28,292 bases of DNA from Gammaproteobacteria bacterium RIFCSPHIGHO2_12_FULL_45_12 (GCA_001801665.1 MGYH01000019.1:60880-89171); one strand, 5' to 3'; counted from the stretch's first letter, positions 14,523 through 23,832 are shown. Notes: generated by a model from the sequence alone, not told the origin. Program-made: numbers and translations.

Positions 14523-14891
14523 TTAAAAAATAAGGACTTGGTATCCCTTTATGATTAATTTTCTGAAACTCGGATGACCATCATATTCGGCTAATAGGGG
14601 AACATGGGCTATTGCATTTTCTGTTGCCTGAAACGCACCCGCACAATAACAGCAGACGCCAGCGATCTTTTCTCGGACTGCTTCAAATAATGAATGATAT
14701 GCGTGCGTAGGTTTTGCTAATTCACCAATCCATTTTGTTCCAGCACCATCAAAAATAAGTGTTACCTCATCCTTAGCATCCTGAAATTCCTTGACGGCAA
14801 CCAGCGCATTGACAACACGACCTAAATCCTCGGGCGTTTCCGTATCTGATAATATAACAACAGCAATTTTAACAACAGGAACTTTATGCAT
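14523..14891 (-). CDS. DsrE-family protein
   Basis: A small cytosolic alpha/beta protein of 122 residues, with the DsrE/DsrF-like pattern: VVKIAVVILSDTETPEDLGR, then VTLIFDGAGTKWIGELAK, and GVCCYCAGAF followed by VPLLAEYDGHPS. Some members of the wider family act in sulfur relay through a cysteine; here three cysteines lie together (about residues 79, 80, 82). Only a role in sulfur or redox handling can be guessed. An AAGGA motif lies nine bases before the ATG at 14891. It is a single gene convergent with the Lpt/HPr operon, 23 bases apart, and a repeat lies upstream. Confidence 0.85.
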   Translation of the reverse strand: MHKVPVVKIAVVILSDTETPEDLGRVVNALVAVKEFQDAKDEVTLIFDGAGTKWIGELAKPTHAYHSLFEAVREKIAGVCCYCAGAFQATENAIAHVPLLAEYDGHPSFRKLIIKGYQVLIF

Positions 14892-14993
14892 GTAGATTCA
14901 TCCTTAATCATATTTAAATTTCTGACAGTAATCCTGACTGTATTCATCCTTTTAACATGGAAACTGCATGCAATCCAGCATTCTTTCATTGAC

Positions 14994-15098
14994 CAGCCAT
15001 TCCCGCTAAAAAACGCGGGAAGGCTTCCTTGTTTCGATGCTGCGCAAAAGCAACGCTTTTGGAATCCCCCATCGCGACCTGTAAAGCGGAAATCGCTG
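14994..15098. repeat. Dispersed multi-hairpin repeat, short copy
   Basis: A 105-base inverted copy of the element at 3973-4116. Shared landmarks (read on the reverse strand) are CAGCGATT, TCGCGATGGGGGATTCC, GCTTTTGCGCAGCAT, AACAAGGAAGCC and the end hairpin GCGTTTTTTAGCGGGAATGG. The hairpin-containing block of about 39 bases present in the long copy is missing here, and one base in the end stem is lost (CATTCCCGC versus GCGGGAAGG). It lies between the DsrE gene and the end of pmbA. Confidence 0.8.
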
Positions 15099-15134
15099 AA
15101 TCACGACGGCTAATTAGCCAGCCGCCACGGATAC

Positions 15135-16481
15135 TCATGATCCCGCAATCATCATGTCCTCAATCAAAATGGATCCTGTGTGAACATTACCACGCACGTC
15201 CACATCACAACCCACCTCAACCAGATGCGCGTACATATCCTGCAGTTTGCCTGCCACCGTCACGCCTTGCACCGGATATTGAATCTCGCCATTTTCCACC
15301 CAAAATCCACCTGCGCCGCGGGAATAGTCACCTGTCAGGATATTGGCACCCTGCCCCATCATTTCTGTGATCAATAGCCCTCTTCCCATTAACTTCAGTA
15401 GCGCAGGCAAATCCTTATGACCCGTATTAATGGCGACATTATGCATCCCACCGGCATTGCCCGTCGTTTTCATTCCCAATTGTCTCGCAGAATAGACGCC
15501 CATGGCATAACGACGCAGCACGCCGTTTTCAATGAACACATTGGCGCGGGTCATCACACCATCATTATCAAACGGCGCACTACCCAAACCAAAGGGTAAA
15601 TGAGGGTGTTCCTGCAACGTGACAAAAGAAGGGAAAACAGGTTTATCCAGATGGCCTAGCAAAAATGAAGATTTTCGATATAAAGCACCGCCCCGAATGG
15701 CCGCACAAAAGTGGCCTAACAAACCACGCGCTTCTTCTGCGGCAAAAATGACGGGGGCTCTGGTCGTCGGCAAACTTCTCGCACCCAAACGCCGCACGGT
15801 GCGTTCAGCCGCCTCCCTTGCCAGTAAGGAAACACTTTGTAACCGAGCAGGATCAACCGAAACGGTATAGGCATAATCGCGCTGCATGCCTGCTTCATCT
15901 TTTGCAATTAACACACAGCTCATTTCATGACGTGTATAGGGGAAGCAACCCAGAAAACCATGGCTGTTGGCATACACATGGACAGCTTCGGTGGTCGCAA
16001 CCGACGTTTCTTCTGAACTCATAATGCGCTTATCAGAAGCCAATGCTTCGCGCTCACATTGGCACGCCAACTGAATGGCATCCTCAACCGACAATGCCCA
16101 GGGAAAGGCTAAATCAAGAGAGGGATACTGAAATGCCAATTCTGTTTTTTCAGCCAGTCCCGCAGCGGGATCCCTATCGGTAAATTTCGCAATATGACAA
16201 GCAGCCTCAACGGCCGCCCGAACCGCCTCTGGACGGATGTCAGACAAACTGGCGGAACCGGTACGGTTGTCAATATAGACCGTGATATCAATCACCTTAT
16301 CCTGGTTATATTCAACGGTTTCAACGTCGCCATCATGCGCGCTCACTGAAAAACCCTTATTAGCGGCCACATTCACCTGAGCCTGCGCAGCCCCCATGCG
16401 TTTCGCTTCGGTTAAAATATCCTTTGCAAGCTGCTGTAACTGATCTGTGTCAAACCCCATGCGTTGCTGAATCTCATTCAT
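15135..16481 (-). CDS. pmbA: Metalloprotease PmbA (TldE)
   Basis: Partner subunit of the TldD/TldE protease, which in E. coli matures microcin B17 and degrades the CcdA antitoxin. The 448-residue protein belongs to the peptidase U62 family but lacks the HExxxH metal motif carried by TldD. Family-typical parts include NKGFSVSAHDGDVETVEYNQ at residues 45-64, SDIRPEAVRAAVEAACHIA and the C-terminal GANILTGDYSRGAGGFWVENG. It follows tldD by five bases on the same strand, so the two subunits are made from one transcript. No precursor peptide gene was seen nearby. Confidence 0.95.
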   Translation of the reverse strand: MNEIQQRMGFDTDQLQQLAKDILTEAKRMGAAQAQVNVAANKGFSVSAHDGDVETVEYNQDKVIDITVYIDNRTGSASLSDIRPEAVRAAVEAACHIAKFTDRDPAAGLAEKTELAFQYPSLDLAFPWALSVEDAIQLACQCEREALASDKRIMSSEETSVATTEAVHVYANSHGFLGCFPYTRHEMSCVLIAKDEAGMQRDYAYTVSVDPARLQSVSLLAREAAERTVRRLGARSLPTTRAPVIFAAEEARGLLGHFCAAIRGGALYRKSSFLLGHLDKPVFPSFVTLQEHPHLPFGLGSAPFDNDGVMTRANVFIENGVLRRYAMGVYSARQLGMKTTGNAGGMHNVAINTGHKDLPALLKLMGRGLLITEMMGQGANILTGDYSRGAGGFWVENGEIQYPVQGVTVAGKLQDMYAHLVEVGCDVDVRGNVHTGSILIEDMMIAGS

Positions 16482-16486
16482 TGCTT

Positions 16487-17926
16487 TTATCTCGTCCCAC
16501 CGACTGTTAATTCATCTACTTTCAAGGTCGGCTGTCCCACACCCACGGGGACACTTTGCCCTTCCTTGCCGCAAATACCAATGCCGCTATCCAGTTTCAA
16601 ATCATTGCCCACCATGGAAACCCTGGCTAATACGTCAGGCCCGTTACCAATCAAGGTCGCGCCCTTCACCGGCTGACCTATTTTTCCATTTTCAATGAGG
16701 TAAGCTTCACTCGCGGAAAAAACAAATTTCCCGGACGTAATATCAACCTGACCACCGCCAAAATTAACCGCATACAGCCCCTTTTTAACGGATGCGATCA
16801 TCTCAGCCGGATCGGATTCGCCTGGCAGCATATAAGTATTGGTCATGCGCGGAATGGGCAAACTGGCATAAGATTCACGGCGGCCATTGCCTGTTGATTC
16901 CACACCCATCAGACGCGCATTACGCTTGTCCATCATGTAACGACGTAACACACCCTTTTCAATCAGCACATTATGCTGCGTGGGCACACCTTCATCATCC
17001 ATGTTTAACGAACCACGCCGATTGGGCAGCGTGCCATCATCCACAATCGTGCATAAATCGCTTGCCACTTTCTGACCGATGCGGCCACTGTAGGCGGAAA
17101 TACCCTTTCGATTGAAGTCACCCTCCAGCCCATGACCCACCGCCTCATGTAACAAGACACCCGGCCAGCCAGGCCCTAGCACCACCACCATGGGCCCTGC
17201 TGGCGCATCAATGGACTCAAGATTCACTAATGCCTGACGTAAGGCTTCATCCGCATAAGCAAAAGCAGCATCGCCTATGATAAACGACTGATAATCCACA
17301 CGTCCCCCGCCGCCCGCATAACCAGACTCACGACGACCATGATGCTCCACCACCAAACTCACATTAAATCGTACCAGGGGTCTGACATCCGCGCCAAAAT
17401 GACCATCACTGCCCATCACCAGAATGGTTTCATATTCACCCGCAAGACTGACATTGACTTGTACAATGCGAGCCTCTTTTTGCCGCACATACTGATCTAC
17501 CCGTTGCAACAGCGTAACTTTTTCTGTTTCACTCAGGGAGTGCAAAGGATTAACAGGCAAATAAAGTTGATGACCCGAATGCTTCTGCCAGACACAGACT
17601 GCCTGATCTGCGCCCTGCCGCGCAATACGACCAGCCGCGTTCGCCGCCTGCTGAAGAGCGGGCATTAAAATATCGTCCGCATAGGCAAAACCCGTTTTTT
17701 CTCCACTGGTCGCACGCACACCCACTCCGCGATCAATGTCAAAGCTTCCCCCCTTGATAATGCCGTCTTCAAGCTCCCAAGTCTCAGAACAGCTCGATTG
17801 AAAATATAAATCCGCATAATCAATTTGCGGGCCAGCCAATTGATTAATGACCTGATGCAGCTGATTGTCCGTCAGGCCAGCAGGATCCAGTAAATCTCGT
17901 TTGGCAATTTCTAATACGTCATTCAT
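16487..17926 (-). CDS. tldD: Metalloprotease TldD
   Basis: Catalytic subunit of the TldD/TldE zinc protease that cleaves small unfolded peptides; 479 residues. The zinc motif HEAVGH (His260, Glu261, His265) lies in PGVLLHEAVGHGLEGDFNRK and is intact. The family blocks GVGVRATSGEKTGFAYADD (N-terminal) and RMTNTYMLPGE (C-terminal) are present. It is the first gene of the tldD-pmbA pair and is read away from the MscS-type gene located 58 bases upstream on the same strand, so it may share that transcript. Confidence 0.96.
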   Translation of the reverse strand: MNDVLEIAKRDLLDPAGLTDNQLHQVINQLAGPQIDYADLYFQSSCSETWELEDGIIKGGSFDIDRGVGVRATSGEKTGFAYADDILMPALQQAANAAGRIARQGADQAVCVWQKHSGHQLYLPVNPLHSLSETEKVTLLQRVDQYVRQKEARIVQVNVSLAGEYETILVMGSDGHFGADVRPLVRFNVSLVVEHHGRRESGYAGGGGRVDYQSFIIGDAAFAYADEALRQALVNLESIDAPAGPMVVVLGPGWPGVLLHEAVGHGLEGDFNRKGISAYSGRIGQKVASDLCTIVDDGTLPNRRGSLNMDDEGVPTQHNVLIEKGVLRRYMMDKRNARLMGVESTGNGRRESYASLPIPRMTNTYMLPGESDPAEMIASVKKGLYAVNFGGGQVDITSGKFVFSASEAYLIENGKIGQPVKGATLIGNGPDVLARVSMVGNDLKLDSGIGICGKEGQSVPVGVGQPTLKVDELTVGGTR

Positions 17927-17984
17927 AAGCGCTCAACTCGCCTTTGCTAATGGCTGATAATAATGCAGGATATCCCATTTGATG

Positions 17985-20900
17985 TCATGTCCTATTATAT
18001 TTTATAAAATTACTCGAAAGCAGGTTGCTATCGCGCATTTCGTCTTGCAATAACACCTTGTGTTGTGGAAAAGGCGTTTTAATGCCATGCTTGGAAAAGG
18101 CATCCCAGATGTCAAGCAACACGAGGGAGATGACACGCGGGCGGGATTTAACCAGTTTGATGTCCACATAATAGCGCAACTCAAACTCCATCAACGTGTC
18201 TTCGATTTGTTTTAAAAATACATCTGGCGCGGGGTCACGCAACACAGCGTGATGCTGAAGCAAAACTTCCATAATAATTTGTTGCACGAAATGAGGATCT
18301 TCATAACGTCCGGCCTTAATCGACACAACACTACGCAGCACATTGTCTTTTGCCGTCAGGTTTGTAAAAGACTTATTAAAAATTTCGACATTCGGCACCA
18401 CCAGCTCCGTGTGATCCCAGGTGCTAATGGTCACGGCACGCCCACCAATATGCGTTACCTCACCATCCACCCCATTCACACTCACCATGTCGCCAACACG
18501 CAATGGACGCTCAAGCAAAATAAGAAATCCACAGGCAAAATTGTTGGCGAGATCTCTCAGCCCAAGGCCAATGGCAAAGGCAAATAAACCAGCGACTGCA
18601 ACCAGCGCGTGCAAATCAATCCCAAGTACCCTCAAACAAAATAACACGCCTAGGAGCACGACCGTATATTGACTCAGGATCGCCATGCTATTTCGTATTC
18701 CCAAATCTTGAGTACGTGACACGAGCAGACGATAGACAAATTCACGCGTCCATTTGGCCGTCCAGTAAAAAATGGAAATGGCGACCAGCAACTCAATCAT
18801 GTTAAGTGGCGTCACGGCTGAATTCAACACATGTGCCACCTGATAATGCAATAAACGAGTCAAACGCTCCACAATGGGTGACTGTCCATCCCACCCATAA
18901 AACAAAAACAAGGTTGTCCATGCCATCAGAAATAACGCGATACGCAATACCTTATCGATGGGTTTCAAAAATGCTTCTGTCCAGAGCCAGCCATTATTAG
19001 TATACTGAATGACAAGATTCGACAATTGAATCATGCCATCCGTTAACAACCCGCGCAAAACCAGATAAGCAATCAACACCAGCATGAACACGCCTTCATA
19101 CCAGGAGATGGTCATGACCAGATTTAAATAGCCAAACAATCCAATTAATGAATTAGTCAGCATTAAAATGGGAATTAAAATACCCACCAATCGGACAATT
19201 TTATGAAAGTAAGGATGCCGGTCATCCATATGGGAAATAATCAGGTTTGGCACCACTTCCCAGGAGCGCAGCAATAAAGCTGAAACAATCACCAGAAAAA
19301 ACAGAAACAACATATCGCACAAGATACGCAACTCAAAAATCAGCGGCAACTGATGCACAACGACAGTGCATGCGGTAATAATGCCGCCTGCCATGATGAT
19401 CCATTTCAATCGATGGTAAAGCCGCACATCATGTCCGCTTGTGTCATGCGTCGTTTCAATCAGACACAACTGTGAGACGGTGATAATTGCCTTAAATACC
19501 AGCCAGACAACGCATAAATAACCGAGAACCAGAAACTTTCGCACCGGTACGTCAAAAAAAAGTAAGGTGCCAAGCACATTGCCAATAATATAAATATCGA
19601 CAAAATTTCGTTTCAAAAATTGCGAGACCAGCCATTTTGAATTAATTTTCCCATGCCATGCAGACGGTTTTTCAGATAAACGCCTGAGCCTTCCGCGTAG
19701 AAAAACAAACAGGGCAAACAATAACGCCTCGGCAACGCCATAGAGAGCCCAAACATAAACACTAGACGCTTTAAAACTGTCCATCAAGCTGGTGACAACG
19801 CTTTTGAAAATTTTGAAGGATAAACTGGGTACAAGCAATACCTCCCGACGAATGTCTAATAAGGTCTTGTATCCAAAGCCAGGGAATCCTTCACGGGCTG
19901 ACAACTCAACTTGAATGTTCTTGTCCACTTGCTTGCGAAACGCTGACAAGCTTTCAATCTGATCTTGCAAGCTTTTATCTGCCTGATGATAACGACCCGC
20001 CATTAATGAAAGTTTTTTCAGATAATCTGACCGCTCAGCTGACGAACTCTTTCTTTGCGACAAATCACTAATATGCTTTTGAAGAACAGCCATCCGCGAT
20101 TGAAGCACCTCATCCAGCTTCACCATTTGTTTGCTAAGACTAACAACCTGATCACTCACCTGATTCAGCAAACTCATGGAGGTACTTTTGAAGACTGAAA
20201 TCTTCATTTGTTGAACTTGATTTTTATAACGCGCAATCAATGCCTGAACATACGCATAATTCGCGTTTTCATTGGCGTCATAAATTTCACGCTCAACGGC
20301 TGCGTAAGCCGTCTGGGACTTGGCCGGATCAAGCTTGTCCAGCGCGGCATTTAAGCTGGATAATTTTTCCAACCAGCGATTTTGCTGCTCCTGATAAGCA
20401 AGCTCATCCTTCACTTGCGCCTGCCTCACATGCAGCATTTGGTGTGACTTCAATAACGCATCCAGCCGACTATAATCTTCCAGTCTGATCTGCAAAACGC
20501 TGTTGCCATTTTTTTGCAATTTTTTCAGGTAATCTGCGCGCAATTTTTCAAGGTTTAACAAACTTTTCTGATACTTTAAGTCAGCCTGCAACTCGCTCGC
20601 ACTCGCAATACCACTGTGCTCAACACGCGAACCAAACACACTTAATACGTTCATCTGGTTTTCAATTTCCTGAATACTTTTATCAAGCCAGGTCATTGTA
20701 CGTTCCGAGTCAGTAACTTCTATATCAATACTGTCCAGACTGGATTTTGCTACCGCAATATCAAGCGACACTTTATCCAGTAACCTTTTGCTGGCTTTTT
20801 CAGTTACCTGATGCGAAAGAAGCAAATCATGCTGCTGCTGCAAGCTCAGCAACCCTTTATTGGCTTCTTGATAACGATTTTTCAACAAATCAATTTGCTT

Positions 20901-21041
20901 GCTGACCAAGGTTACCCGATCCATCGACAATTCATCATTATCCACCGCCCCAGATGCCAAAACGGGCGACGACAAGCAAAATAAACACCCTGCCAACGCT
21001 ATCAGCGTCATGAATGTTTTAACTGGAAAGTGCTTGTACAT
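17985..21041 (-). CDS. Large MscS-family mechanosensitive channel (MscK/MscM-like)
   Basis: A channel of 1018 residues that should open on membrane tension and release solutes in osmotic downshock. Order: signal peptide (residues 1 to about 29, ending SPVLA); a long periplasmic helical, coiled-coil-rich region (about 40-400); about eleven hydrophobic segments (about 425-855); then the MscS core. The pore helix and beta domain show GLFAFAIGLGLRDLANNF, LLERPLRVGDMV and VVPNVEIFNKSFTNL, and the C-terminal alpha/beta domain ends near GIKTPFPQHKV. The architecture matches MscK/YjeP-type giant relatives (about 1100 residues) rather than the 286-residue MscS. The ATG at 21041 has a GAGGT motif upstream and overlaps ampG by 23 bases. 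Confidence 0.93.
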   Translation of the reverse strand: MYKHFPVKTFMTLIALAGCLFCLSSPVLASGAVDNDELSMDRVTLVSKQIDLLKNRYQEANKGLLSLQQQHDLLLSHQVTEKASKRLLDKVSLDIAVAKSSLDSIDIEVTDSERTMTWLDKSIQEIENQMNVLSVFGSRVEHSGIASASELQADLKYQKSLLNLEKLRADYLKKLQKNGNSVLQIRLEDYSRLDALLKSHQMLHVRQAQVKDELAYQEQQNRWLEKLSSLNAALDKLDPAKSQTAYAAVEREIYDANENANYAYVQALIARYKNQVQQMKISVFKSTSMSLLNQVSDQVVSLSKQMVKLDEVLQSRMAVLQKHISDLSQRKSSSAERSDYLKKLSLMAGRYHQADKSLQDQIESLSAFRKQVDKNIQVELSAREGFPGFGYKTLLDIRREVLLVPSLSFKIFKSVVTSLMDSFKASSVYVWALYGVAEALLFALFVFLRGRLRRLSEKPSAWHGKINSKWLVSQFLKRNFVDIYIIGNVLGTLLFFDVPVRKFLVLGYLCVVWLVFKAIITVSQLCLIETTHDTSGHDVRLYHRLKWIIMAGGIITACTVVVHQLPLIFELRILCDMLFLFFLVIVSALLLRSWEVVPNLIISHMDDRHPYFHKIVRLVGILIPILMLTNSLIGLFGYLNLVMTISWYEGVFMLVLIAYLVLRGLLTDGMIQLSNLVIQYTNNGWLWTEAFLKPIDKVLRIALFLMAWTTLFLFYGWDGQSPIVERLTRLLHYQVAHVLNSAVTPLNMIELLVAISIFYWTAKWTREFVYRLLVSRTQDLGIRNSMAILSQYTVVLLGVLFCLRVLGIDLHALVAVAGLFAFAIGLGLRDLANNFACGFLILLERPLRVGDMVSVNGVDGEVTHIGGRAVTISTWDHTELVVPNVEIFNKSFTNLTAKDNVLRSVVSIKAGRYEDPHFVQQIIMEVLLQHHAVLRDPAPDVFLKQIEDTLMEFELRYYVDIKLVKSRPRVISLVLLDIWDAFSKHGIKTPFPQHKVLLQDEMRDSNLLSSNFIKYNRT

Positions 21042-22278
21042 GTTCAGATACCTCTGTTTTAAGTGCCACTAAAAAAATAATCCCCGGAAAACATAGGACA
21101 AACGACCAGATATAAAATTGAACCCAGCCCAGATTCGCAACCATCAGGGCCGCCACAGGCCCCATCAAGACACGTCCCAGAGAGGCCACAGCCGACAGCA
21201 AGGCAAACTGACTGGCACTATACTGCCGATGGCACTGTGACATTAAAAATGCCAGCAAAGCAGCCGTGCTTAAACCACTACAAAAATTTTCAATAAAAAT
21301 TGAGGCCGCCATCAACCCAAACTGTTTGCCTGCCATTGCCAGCAGCACAAACATTAAATTTGAAAACGCCTGTGCCAGTCCAAAGACAAGCAACGCACGG
21401 TAAATATTCCAGCGCAGTAAAAAAACACCCCCCACCAGCGCACCCAACACCGTTGCAATAAAACTGGTTGCCTTATAAGCAAAACCCACTTGCACCAAGG
21501 TAAAACCGAGGCCATGCAATAAAAAATTCATCATCAACTGCAATGCCAGCGCATCGCCAAATTTATAAAAAACAATAAACAACAATAGCAGCACCACTTT
21601 TTCCCGCTGCATCAAATCAGCTAGCGCCCCTTTCACGGTCTGCCAAAAATGCCGCGGCACCGGCGCTTGCTCCACCACCTGCGGTGCGGCATAAGAAACC
21701 ATCATTGAAAGCAACATCATGCCAGCCATCAGTTGATAGGTGAATGTCCAACCTAAAAATTGCGCCGCGACCAGTGCAAGAGCACCCGCAAACAACGCCG
21801 CCAGACGATAGGCAAATACAAAATAAGCAGCACCCAGCCCACGTTCATCCGTCTGCAACACATCCGTCCGATACGCGTCAATCGCAATGTCTTGCGAAGC
21901 CGAAAAAAAGGCAATGACCAGTGCCATGACACCCATAGTGGAAGCCTGTTGTGCCGGATTCATGCTCGCCAACCATAACAAACTGACCCCAGATCCTAAC
22001 TGCATCAACCCTATCCAGCCCAAACGCCGCCCCAAAAAGGGTATCCGGTAATGATCCATTAACGGTGCCCACAAAAATTTGAGGGTATAAGGGATGCCAA
22101 TCAAAGAAAGCGCGCCAATTGCCACTAAATTGACATTCGCTTCCGTAAACCAGGCCTGCAGAGTAGATCCGGTTAACGCAAGCGGCAAGCCTGAGGCAAA
22201 CCCCAACAAAAAAACCGCTGCCAGCCTTTTGTTGATTAATTTTTTAGCTACCGAGGGCACCATCGTAAAAAATGACAT
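21019..22278 (-). CDS. ampG: AmpG-like MFS muropeptide permease
   Basis: A major facilitator permease likely importing anhydromuropeptides (GlcNAc-anhMurNAc peptides) for cell-wall recycling. From the ATG at 22278 it has 419 residues and about 12 hydrophobic helices. Conserved AmpG features are LLGFASGLPLALTGSTLQAW, PYTLKFLWAPLMD, FSASQDIAIDAYRTDVL and ERGLGAAYFVFAYRLA. Further in-frame starts exist both upstream (22353, 22329) and downstream (22263), and no strong ribosome binding site decides between them. Its last codons overlap the MscS-type gene, so the two are probably co-translated. Several paralogues in this family have unknown substrates. Confidence 0.87.
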   Translation of the reverse strand: MSFFTMVPSVAKKLINKRLAAVFLLGFASGLPLALTGSTLQAWFTEANVNLVAIGALSLIGIPYTLKFLWAPLMDHYRIPFLGRRLGWIGLMQLGSGVSLLWLASMNPAQQASTMGVMALVIAFFSASQDIAIDAYRTDVLQTDERGLGAAYFVFAYRLAALFAGALALVAAQFLGWTFTYQLMAGMMLLSMMVSYAAPQVVEQAPVPRHFWQTVKGALADLMQREKVVLLLLFIVFYKFGDALALQLMMNFLLHGLGFTLVQVGFAYKATSFIATVLGALVGGVFLLRWNIYRALLVFGLAQAFSNLMFVLLAMAGKQFGLMAASIFIENFCSGLSTAALLAFLMSQCHRQYSASQFALLSAVASLGRVLMGPVAALMVANLGWVQFYIWSFVLCFPGIIFLVALKTEVSEHVQALSS

Positions 22279-22367
22279 TCCATTAGACGAATATGGTTGA
22301 AATTTTATCACTAAACACCTGCATTGCATAGACCTTAAATGGTAAGTTATCATCTTGCTCGCCGTGT

Positions 22368-22393
22368 GCTGTCATCCTGTTTAGGATCACAGC
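22368..22393. repeat. Hairpin between ampG and sdaA
   Basis: GCTGT and ATCCT pair with AGGAT and ACAGC around a GTTT loop, with a single C-C mismatch between the two 5-bp stems. It sits 58 bases before the sdaA start, in the divergent promoter region. It could be a transcribed leader hairpin, an operator, or a relic of a GTCATCCT-type dispersed repeat. Confidence 0.45.
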
Positions 22394-22450
22394 TAACGGC
22401 AAATTTAGAATGACCGTTTTATTGCTAACCATCCTGATCAGGAACCCCGT

Positions 22451-23827
22451 ATGAGCATTAGTATTTTTGAATTATTCGCCATTGGCATCGGCCCTTCGAG
22501 CTCACACACCGTAGGCCCCATGAAAGCCGCGCGCGCTTTCATGGAAACACTCGTACAAACAACACCACTCACTAACATGAAGCGCATTCAAATTGAGTTG
22601 TTCGGCTCACTCGCCTTTACAGGCAAAGGCCATGGAACCGATACAGCCATTTTACTGGGACTGGAAGGTCAGTCACCTGATACCGTCATTCCCGACCAGA
22701 TTCAACCACGCGCACACGCGATTATTGAAGGAAAACAACTGCATTGCCTTCAAACCCACCCTATCCATTTTGATTATCTGACCGACTTTATTTACAACCT
22801 GACAGAGCGTCTCCCTTTCCACTCCAATGGCATGCGCTTTTCCGCTTATAATGCCCAACAAAATCTCATCGCAAGCGACTGTTATTACTCCATTGGCGGG
22901 GGATTTATTTTAAATGAAGCAGAAGCCGCGCATCCGCGCAACACGAACGCCACCCAGTCACCCTACCCCTTTCAGTTTGCCCGGGAACTGTTACAACAAT
23001 GTGAGCAGCATCAACTCACCATCGCGGCCATCATGATGGCCAATGAGGCTCAATTTACCCCTATGGGTGACATCAAACAAAAATTGCTTCATATCACAGA
23101 CACCATGCAACAGTGTATTACTAAGGGCTGTGAATCACCCGGCATCTTGCCAGGCGGCCTCAATATCAAGCGTCGCGCTCCTCGGCTTTACCAAAAACTA
23201 CACATCAAAGGCAAACCACCCTCACACGAACACATGGACTGCCTACAATGGTTAAACCTCTACGCCATTGCAGTGAATGAAGAAAATGCGGCAGGTGGCC
23301 GCATTGTCACCGCACCGACCAATGGTGCGGCCGGTATCATTCCGGCTGTTCTCCACTATTATTTAACTTTTTATCCTCATGCCAAACGGGAAGATGCCAT
23401 TGATTTTCTTTTAACGGCGGGAGCCATCGGTTTGTTATATAAAAAAAATGCCTCCATCTCGGGTGCCGAGGTTGGCTGCCAGGGCGAAGTGGGCGCTGCT
23501 TGCTCCATGGCCGCAGGCGCATTGACCGCCGTACTGGGCGGCACGCCGCCTCAAATTGAAAACGCGGCCGAAATTGCAATGGAACATCATCTGGGCATGA
23601 CGTGCGACCCCATGCATGGCCTTGTGCAAATCCCCTGCATTGAACGTAATGCCATGGGTGCCGTCAAAGCCGTGAATGCGGCATGTCTTGCGCTATTAGG
23701 TGATGGCCAGCACTTTGTGTCTTTGGATAAAGTCATTGCAACGATGAAGCAAACCGGAAAAGACATGATGACCATTTACAAAGAGACCTCTCAAGGTGGT
23801 CTCGCTGCCAATTTGCCTGAATGTTAG
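22451..23827 (+). CDS. sdaA: L-serine dehydratase (ammonia-lyase), single-chain iron-sulfur type
   Basis: Deaminates L-serine to pyruvate and ammonia using a [4Fe-4S] cluster. The 458-residue protein joins the regulatory (beta-type) domain (1 to about 160, IGPSSSHTVGPMKAARAF) and the catalytic alpha domain (about 165-458) in one chain. Cluster ligands appear as Cys343 (GAEVGCQGEVG), Cys385 (GMTCDPMHG) and Cys396 (VQIPCIERN). The last residue is Cys458, which in the Legionella pneumophila enzyme reaches back to the cluster as a resting-state ligand. In Legionella and Coxiella relatives serine is an important carbon source, so this is a likely entry to pyruvate. It is convergent with pssA, five bases apart. 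Confidence 0.97.
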   Translation: MSISIFELFAIGIGPSSSHTVGPMKAARAFMETLVQTTPLTNMKRIQIELFGSLAFTGKGHGTDTAILLGLEGQSPDTVIPDQIQPRAHAIIEGKQLHCLQTHPIHFDYLTDFIYNLTERLPFHSNGMRFSAYNAQQNLIASDCYYSIGGGFILNEAEAAHPRNTNATQSPYPFQFARELLQQCEQHQLTIAAIMMANEAQFTPMGDIKQKLLHITDTMQQCITKGCESPGILPGGLNIKRRAPRLYQKLHIKGKPPSHEHMDCLQWLNLYAIAVNEENAAGGRIVTAPTNGAAGIIPAVLHYYLTFYPHAKREDAIDFLLTAGAIGLLYKKNASISGAEVGCQGEVGAACSMAAGALTAVLGGTPPQIENAAEIAMEHHLGMTCDPMHGLVQIPCIERNAMGAVKAVNAACLALLGDGQHFVSLDKVIATMKQTGKDMMTIYKETSQGGLAANLPEC

Positions 23828-23832
23828 CTCGA

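Noticed and set aside
14503..14535. Possible bidirectional terminator between HPr and the DsrE gene
   Set aside because: CCTTA...TAAGG with flanking T and A runs gives only a weak, bulged stem that overlaps the DsrE stop; not strong enough to list.
14886..15113. A 75-residue plus-strand reading frame beginning with a hydrophobic stretch
   Set aside because: The start lies in the DsrE leader and the second half is the dispersed repeat. A short membrane peptide cannot be excluded, but nothing supports it.
15029..15377. Plus-strand frames opposite the 3' end of pmbA
   Set aside because: They are antisense to conserved PmbA sequence and start inside the repeat.
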